Assembly: GCA_016290135.1 (NCBI GenBank)
Contig: JAEESW010000003.1
Coordinates: 62,001 to 126,000 of the forward strand
Length of the DNA: 64,000 nt
Reading direction: 5' to 3'
Source: a bacterium
Lineage (GTDB): Bacteria; UBP6; UBA1177
A program made the translations under genes and the position numbers. The notes under the pieces were generated by a model. That model was not told the DNA's origin and did no database searches. It saw only the letters and a program-made list of their open reading frames with translations. Position 1 is the first letter of the stretch. Each line of letters opens with the position of its first letter. Shown piece after piece: positions 60,123-64,000 of the stretch.

Positions 60123-60766
60123 TTTTTGCCGTGGGCTGTCGCCTGCGATGCCTGTTTTTTGTAATAAAGCTGAAATGTTTTCGTGAAATCGGTGAGTTCT
60201 TTCTTCAATTCCGTGTTTGCCGCAGCGATGTTTTCGACGGTCTTTTTGGCGTCTTTTCTGTCCGCTGTCATTTTTGCTGACCATGCTTCATACATTTTTT
60301 CAAGCGTGGAGACCGAAGTGATCAGATAAAGCAGTTTTCCGTATTCTGTGCCGAAAATTTTGTCGATGAACTCTTCAAAATTCGCCGACATCCTGCGCTT
60401 TGACAAAAGCAGGGCAAATTCCTGCGCGATTATTATTCGGATAGATTCTTCATTTGCAATTCCAACAAGTCCGCACGTTTCATCGATGCGTTCCTGCAGA
60501 AATTTCAGCAGGTAATCGGCGTTGGCAAATACGTTCGTCGCGACATTTTTGTGCTGCTCTGCCTTTTTGTAAAGTCCGGAGACTGCATCAGAGAGCGCTT
60601 TGTTTTTCTGCTTGAGCCCGGTGCACTGCGGCTTTGCGCTGTTTAATAGCGTCAAGGCCTGACTGTAGAGCCGGGTTGCGAAAATATCTTCTTCTTCAGC
60701 CGCGAAAAGTGGCGTAAAGGTGAAGACCGCGGCGAAAAAAGCTAAAAAGGAAATAAAATTTTTCAT
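60119..60766 (-). CDS. Exported helical protein of unknown function
   Basis: 215 aa. Type I signal peptide (MKNFISFLAFFAAVFTFTPLFAA) with AxA-like cleavage, then an all-helical mature part with long amphipathic stretches (e.g. KKTVENIAAANTELKKEL). Two Cys (CTGLKQK, TCGLVG) could pair. Overlaps the stop of the arylsulfotransferase-like gene by four bases (ATGA), so it is its direct operon partner; that is the only functional clue. Confidence 0.75.
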   Translation of the reverse strand: MKNFISFLAFFAAVFTFTPLFAAEEEDIFATRLYSQALTLLNSAKPQCTGLKQKNKALSDAVSGLYKKAEQHKNVATNVFANADYLLKFLQERIDETCGLVGIANEESIRIIIAQEFALLLSKRRMSANFEEFIDKIFGTEYGKLLYLITSVSTLEKMYEAWSAKMTADRKDAKKTVENIAAANTELKKELTDFTKTFQLYYKKQASQATAHGKN

Positions 60767-62646
60767 TTGTTTTTAAGTTTTGCCGAAATTTCAAAACGGT
60801 AGGCGCGGAACGCCGAGAACTCGTTTACCGGATAGTCGTCATCTATGTATCTATCTAATTTTATTCTGTTTTTCTCAGAATTGTCTTTCGGATCGATCTC
60901 GATTATCAAAGCTCCGACAGGACCGTCAGCATACTGTTTCCTGAAAAGTTCAGGAATGAACGATGATCCGATAGAGCCTGAAGTTATGAGGCGGTTGCCG
61001 TTTTCAAGCTCGTTTGCGCCGCTTACGATGAGGCTCATCGAATACCACATCGGGTCGTTTTCGAGAATGTATTCCCACATCTGCTGGATCGTTCCGCCGT
61101 ATCCGTCCTTGTCGGGAGTGATCTTGTATTCTACGACGCGGCTGTAGTGATACATCGAGATCGGCGGGAATCCGAAATTCCTGCTGAGACCGTTGTCGAA
61201 GAGCATCAGGTTCCCGTTTTTGAGTATCGTCGGGTTATGGGCGCGGAACGGCCACGAGAAGTCTTCGTGCGGCATCAGTCCTTGTTTTACAGATAAATCG
61301 GTGATCTCATTGCCGTTTTTGTCGAGCGGGGTGAGGAAGAATTCCGGAAATGAGAACTCGAATTCAGAGTAGACTTTGTAGGGGATCCCGTTGATCGGAG
61401 CCCTTTCGTCAACATATTTCTCTCCGATCACGACTTTGTCGCCCTCTTTCTGCGAGTAGTCGCCGACCCATGTCGTCTGGTTCGCCGGATCGTATTTTGA
61501 CATGAAGGAATCGCTGAGCCCGTCTTTGTCGGCATCGTCGATAAGACCGAAAAGATGAGGTGCAAGATACCATTTAACATATCCTGAGTGGGTGAGTTTT
61601 ACGATCCCGGCAGTCTGCGAGCCGACGATTATCGAGTCATCAGACTCGTCGTAGAAAACCGCATTGTGGTGGATTGGATTGTTCGTCTGTCCTGGGATCT
61701 CGGTGCTTGTCGGCTGCATATCCATGAAGAGGTCTGCGACATCCGGGAATGTGTCGTTGAGGTTCCACGCACCGCGGAGCTGCGGGTCGGCCGGATCGCC
61801 CGGATTTATCTCGATGACTCTGTCTTCGATATAGCCGCTTCCTGCTTTGTCGACACCGAGAAGATAGTTGCCGTCGGGTTTTATGAAAACTTCGTGATGG
61901 ACATTTTTGTAGCCGAGCGGAGCGACATCTATATCTTCAAGAACGTAGCCCATGAAATCGTATTTCGTGACGTGCGTTTCACCTTCACCGCCGCCGCAGT
62001 AAAAGGTGTCTTCTTTGACAACTATCGGGAAACATACAGGAAAAGCAAGGTCGCTGTACCAGCGGACTCTCCCTTTTTCGTCAAGCGCGATGCCGTTCAT
62101 CTCTGTCCTCGAACGCGGAGTGCGCAGCCAGTTGACCATCGTCCAGCCCGAATCTATCTTGCCAGACATCTCTATTGCCGGGAAATCTTTCGGGAGAGCT
62201 TTTGCCGCCATTTCAAAAGTTTTTTCATCTATCGCTTTGCCCGATGCGTCAAGAGCTGCGACCGTAACTTTGTTTTTGTGAGCCGGGAAGAGACCCAGAA
62301 CGGGGATCTCGACATTTTCAGCTGCCTCTTCCGAAACGGTGTATTCGCGCTTGAAAGGAGTCGATTTTCCGTCGATGTCGGCAACTTCGACCGTAACTTT
62401 TGCGACTCCTGCACTCTTCATCGGGACGGCTGCACTGAGCGGAATGTTGCCTGAAGGATTCATTTTCGGCATCGAGAAGACGGACCCTGTGAGGTCGGTG
62501 TCGGTCACACCCTCTTCATCTGTTGTCTCATCCTCGTCAGGAGTTTCATTATCGCCGTCAGCTGCAGGCTCAGACTTGCCGCTTCCGCCGCATGAAACAA
62601 AGAAAAATATCGTGACCAATGCAATAACGATCAATGACTTTTTCAT
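60763..62646 (-). CDS. Arylsulfotransferase (AssT)-like lipoprotein
   Basis: 627 aa. Lipobox FFVSC (Cys19), acidic linker to ~55, an Ig-like N-domain (~60-150), then a beta-propeller resembling bacterial PAPS-independent arylsulfotransferases: NVHHEVFIKPDGNYLLG, NPIHHNAVFYDESDDSIIVGS (cut), IVKLTHSGYVKWYL, and FRAHNPTILKNGNLMLFDNG with a candidate catalytic His. Usual AssT proteins are periplasmic with a Sec signal peptide; a lipid-anchored form is less common. The DsbL/DsbI partners are absent. The GAACCTC leader gives GAGGTTCG before the ATG. Substrate unknown. Confidence 0.72.
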   Translation of the reverse strand: MKKSLIVIALVTIFFFVSCGGSGKSEPAADGDNETPDEDETTDEEGVTDTDLTGSVFSMPKMNPSGNIPLSAAVPMKSAGVAKVTVEVADIDGKSTPFKREYTVSEEAAENVEIPVLGLFPAHKNKVTVAALDASGKAIDEKTFEMAAKALPKDFPAIEMSGKIDSGWTMVNWLRTPRSRTEMNGIALDEKGRVRWYSDLAFPVCFPIVVKEDTFYCGGGEGETHVTKYDFMGYVLEDIDVAPLGYKNVHHEVFIKPDGNYLLGVDKAGSGYIEDRVIEINPGDPADPQLRGAWNLNDTFPDVADLFMDMQPTSTEIPGQTNNPIHHNAVFYDESDDSIIVGSQTAGIVKLTHSGYVKWYLAPHLFGLIDDADKDGLSDSFMSKYDPANQTTWVGDYSQKEGDKVVIGEKYVDERAPINGIPYKVYSEFEFSFPEFFLTPLDKNGNEITDLSVKQGLMPHEDFSWPFRAHNPTILKNGNLMLFDNGLSRNFGFPPISMYHYSRVVEYKITPDKDGYGGTIQQMWEYILENDPMWYSMSLIVSGANELENGNRLITSGSIGSSFIPELFRKQYADGPVGALIIEIDPKDNSEKNRIKLDRYIDDDYPVNEFSAFRAYRFEISAKLKNK

Positions 62647-62724
62647 TTTCGAACCTCATAAAAATCAAAAAACACAGAATTTTAGTCAATTTTTTGGAAA
62701 AATCCATTTTGTGTTGCTATTATA

Positions 62725-62781
62725 GCGCCGTGGATCTTGCCGGGATCCCGTGATATCGTTATCTCGTGATAACGGCGGCGC
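62725..62781. repeat. GC-stem hairpin enclosing 8-bp tandem units (element D)
   Basis: GCGCCG (62725-62730) pairs with CGGCGC (62776-62781). Inside: a leader TGGATCTT, then GCCGGGAT, CCCGTGAT, ATCGTTAT, CTCGTGAT and AACGGCGG merging into the stem. Lies between divergent genes, in the leader region of the MoxR gene. Confidence 0.8.
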
Positions 62782-62818
62782 AGAACGAGGTAACGGCGGC
62801 AGGAAAATGGAGGAAAAT

Positions 62819-63760
62819 ATGGAAATAAAGGAACTTCAGCAGATTTTAAACGATGTCAAGAACAATGTCGCAAAGCTTGTGAAAGGGCACGACAATGTCC
62901 TGACGAAGACTGTCTGCGCCTTTTTCTCAGGCGGTCATCTGCTGCTTGAAGATGTCCCCGGGACGGGAAAGACGACGCTCGCCAAGGCGCTTGCCAAGTC
63001 GCTCGGAATGAAGTTCAGCCGCATCCAGTTCACTCCCGATCTGATGCCTTCCGACATTACCGGAGTTTCGATTTTCAATCCGAAAACTTCCGCGTTTGAA
63101 TTTAAAAAAGGTCCTGTTTTTGCCAACATGATTTTGGCCGACGAGATCAACCGCGCCTCTCCGAGAACGCAGTCGGCTCTTCTCGAGGCGATGGGAGAAG
63201 GGCAGGTGAGCACCGATGCGGGGCAGTTCATTCTTGACAAGCCTTTTTTTGTCATCGCGACCCAGAATAATATCGAGTCGAAAGGAACTTACGCCCTTCC
63301 AGAATCGCAGATGGACCGTTTCGCGATGAAACTTTCGCTCGGATATGTTTCTTCCGAAGCCGAAATGGAGATCTTAAACGGGCGCGGTTTCGTGACGGCG
63401 CTCGAAGAACTTAAGCCTGCGGTCTCTTTTGAAAAGGCGTGCGAAGCGATCCGCGCGGTCGAAGAGATCAATGTAAGTGACGAACTTAAATATTTCATAG
63501 TCAAGCTTGTCGATTCAACGAGAAACGCGCCTAACGTGAAGCTCGGGGCAAGCCCGAGGGCTGCGCTTTCACTGATGAAGGCTTCCCAGGCGGCGGCTGC
63601 GTTCGACGGACGCGATTTCGTGATCCCCGACGACATTCTTTCAAACGCTGTTCCGACCCTTGCGCACAGGCTGATACTTGACAACTCCGCGTTTGTTTCT
63701 GGCACTTCAAAAGAAAAGATCGTTGCGTCTGTTCTGGAAAATATAAAAGTTCCGGTGTGA
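62819..63760 (+). CDS. MoxR-family AAA ATPase
   Basis: 313 aa. AAA_3 domain: Walker A EDVPGTGKTTLAKALA, RIQFTPDLMPSDITG, Walker B MILADEINRASPRTQSALLEAM (cut), ATQNNIESKGTYALPESQMDRF, and the lid domain with LGASPRAALSLMKASQ. MoxR ATPases act as chaperones for VWA-domain partners, usually encoded with DUF58 genes downstream; here the next gene is convergent instead. ATG at 62819 has GGAGG six bases upstream. Confidence 0.93.
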   Translation: MEIKELQQILNDVKNNVAKLVKGHDNVLTKTVCAFFSGGHLLLEDVPGTGKTTLAKALAKSLGMKFSRIQFTPDLMPSDITGVSIFNPKTSAFEFKKGPVFANMILADEINRASPRTQSALLEAMGEGQVSTDAGQFILDKPFFVIATQNNIESKGTYALPESQMDRFAMKLSLGYVSSEAEMEILNGRGFVTALEELKPAVSFEKACEAIRAVEEINVSDELKYFIVKLVDSTRNAPNVKLGASPRAALSLMKASQAAAAFDGRDFVIPDDILSNAVPTLAHRLILDNSAFVSGTSKEKIVASVLENIKVPV

Positions 63761-63762
63761 TT

Positions 63763-64000
63763 TCAAATAGAGTCGCAGCCTTCTTCCTTGCCGGGCACGA
63801 CGACTTTGATGCTGCGGCTGTCAAGGACGAGTCCTTCTCCTGTGGCCTTTGCCGTTATGATGAAATTATGGGGCTCACAGGTCGTGTTTTCATAAAAATT
63901 GTTCTCGAAAGTTATATCGAAAGACGCCGTATCTCCCGCTTTGACGGTTTGTGCCGCAACCGGATAGAACGATTTTACAAAACTTGTTGTGTCGGCGACA
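63763..64000 (-). CDS. C-terminus of an exported beta-sandwich-type protein (5' part outside the window)
   Basis: The frame is open on the minus strand from the right edge to a TGA at 63763-63765; 78 residues are visible. The sequence has the look of an Ig-like/CARDB-type domain: PVAAQTVKAGDTASFDITFEN, NNFYENTTCEPHNFIITAKA and a final DSRSIKVVVPGKEEGCDSI. Two Cys may form a disulfide. It ends 2 bases from the MoxR stop (convergent). Its full domain content cannot be seen. Confidence 0.65.
   Translation of the reverse strand, partial: VADTTSFVKSFYPVAAQTVKAGDTASFDITFENNFYENTTCEPHNFIITAKATGEGLVLDSRSIKVVVPGKEEGCDSI

Overview
The window looks like a chromosomal segment from an uncultured, anaerobic, Gram-negative bacterium with deltaproteobacterial or myxobacterial-type gene content. 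Four things point there. It has an Mla/MCE lipid-transport operon whose MCE protein ends in a putative outer-membrane barrel. It has a dense set of surface lipoproteins: 15 genes carry a lipobox, mostly ending Ser-Cys, followed by acidic Asp/Glu/Thr-rich linkers, and several have Cys-rich, DUF1566, FISUMP or LRR domains. It has a complete HndABCD-type electron-bifurcating [FeFe]-hydrogenase operon. It also has ATP-type PEP carboxykinase and glycogen-type sugar metabolism. No rRNA, tRNA, CRISPR array, transposase or phage gene was seen. The assignment to a lineage is inference.

Layout. 1-3595: truncated CAP-domain protein, Cys-rich lipoprotein, a cupin (mannose-6-P isomerase-like) fused to an unknown N-terminus, and manC. 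3683-7588: a tiny Ala/Glu/Pro lipoprotein, glgC and a GH57 amylase. 7589-10890 (minus): MlaF-like ATPase, pckA, GAF protein. 11131-17552: PilZ protein, nadB, two tandem serine beta-lactamase-fold lipoproteins and a membrane protein. 17557-21288 (minus): a tight six-gene operon (HTH regulator, lipoprotein, helical protein, RelA/SpoT-like protein, exported protein, thioredoxin). 21429-25553: mlaE-mlaF-mlaD and a spore-photoproduct-lyase-like radical SAM protein. 25682-33869 (minus): large lipoproteins, an LRR lipoprotein, a triple PII-like protein and a DUF1538 membrane protein. 34022-36185 and 44216-50469: two halves of a hydrogenase locus, one with DRTGG, anti-sigma-type ATPase and a sensory [FeFe]-hydrogenase-like protein, the other with DRTGG, PHP, HATPase and hndABCD. 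Between them sit rho, surface lipoproteins, uvrB, a fragment resembling the uvrB tail, and a DUF4143 ATPase. 50651-55437: large lipoproteins and a TlpA-type thioredoxin. 55513-59631: hisC, then dut, pnp and rpsO on the minus strand. 59801-64000: small lipoproteins, an arylsulfotransferase-like lipoprotein, a MoxR ATPase and the tail of another exported protein.

How it fits together. The central physiology appears fermentative: hndABCD would couple NAD(P)H and reduced ferredoxin to H2, with neighbouring signalling proteins probably sensing redox or H2; pckA and glgC/GH57 handle C4/C3 and storage-glucan metabolism. The envelope is heavily furnished with lipoproteins, and Mla/MCE genes maintain lipid asymmetry.

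The most unusual signals are two. First, a dispersed family of intergenic hairpins in which a GC-rich six- to seven-bp stem encloses about five tandem copies of an 8-bp unit (NYCGNNAT) at three sites, with a 9-bp variant at a fourth. Second, the six-gene operon around a divergent RelA/SpoT-fold protein. Vegetative promoters across the window share a 16-bp spacer between a TTGACT-like -35 and a TATAAT-like -10.
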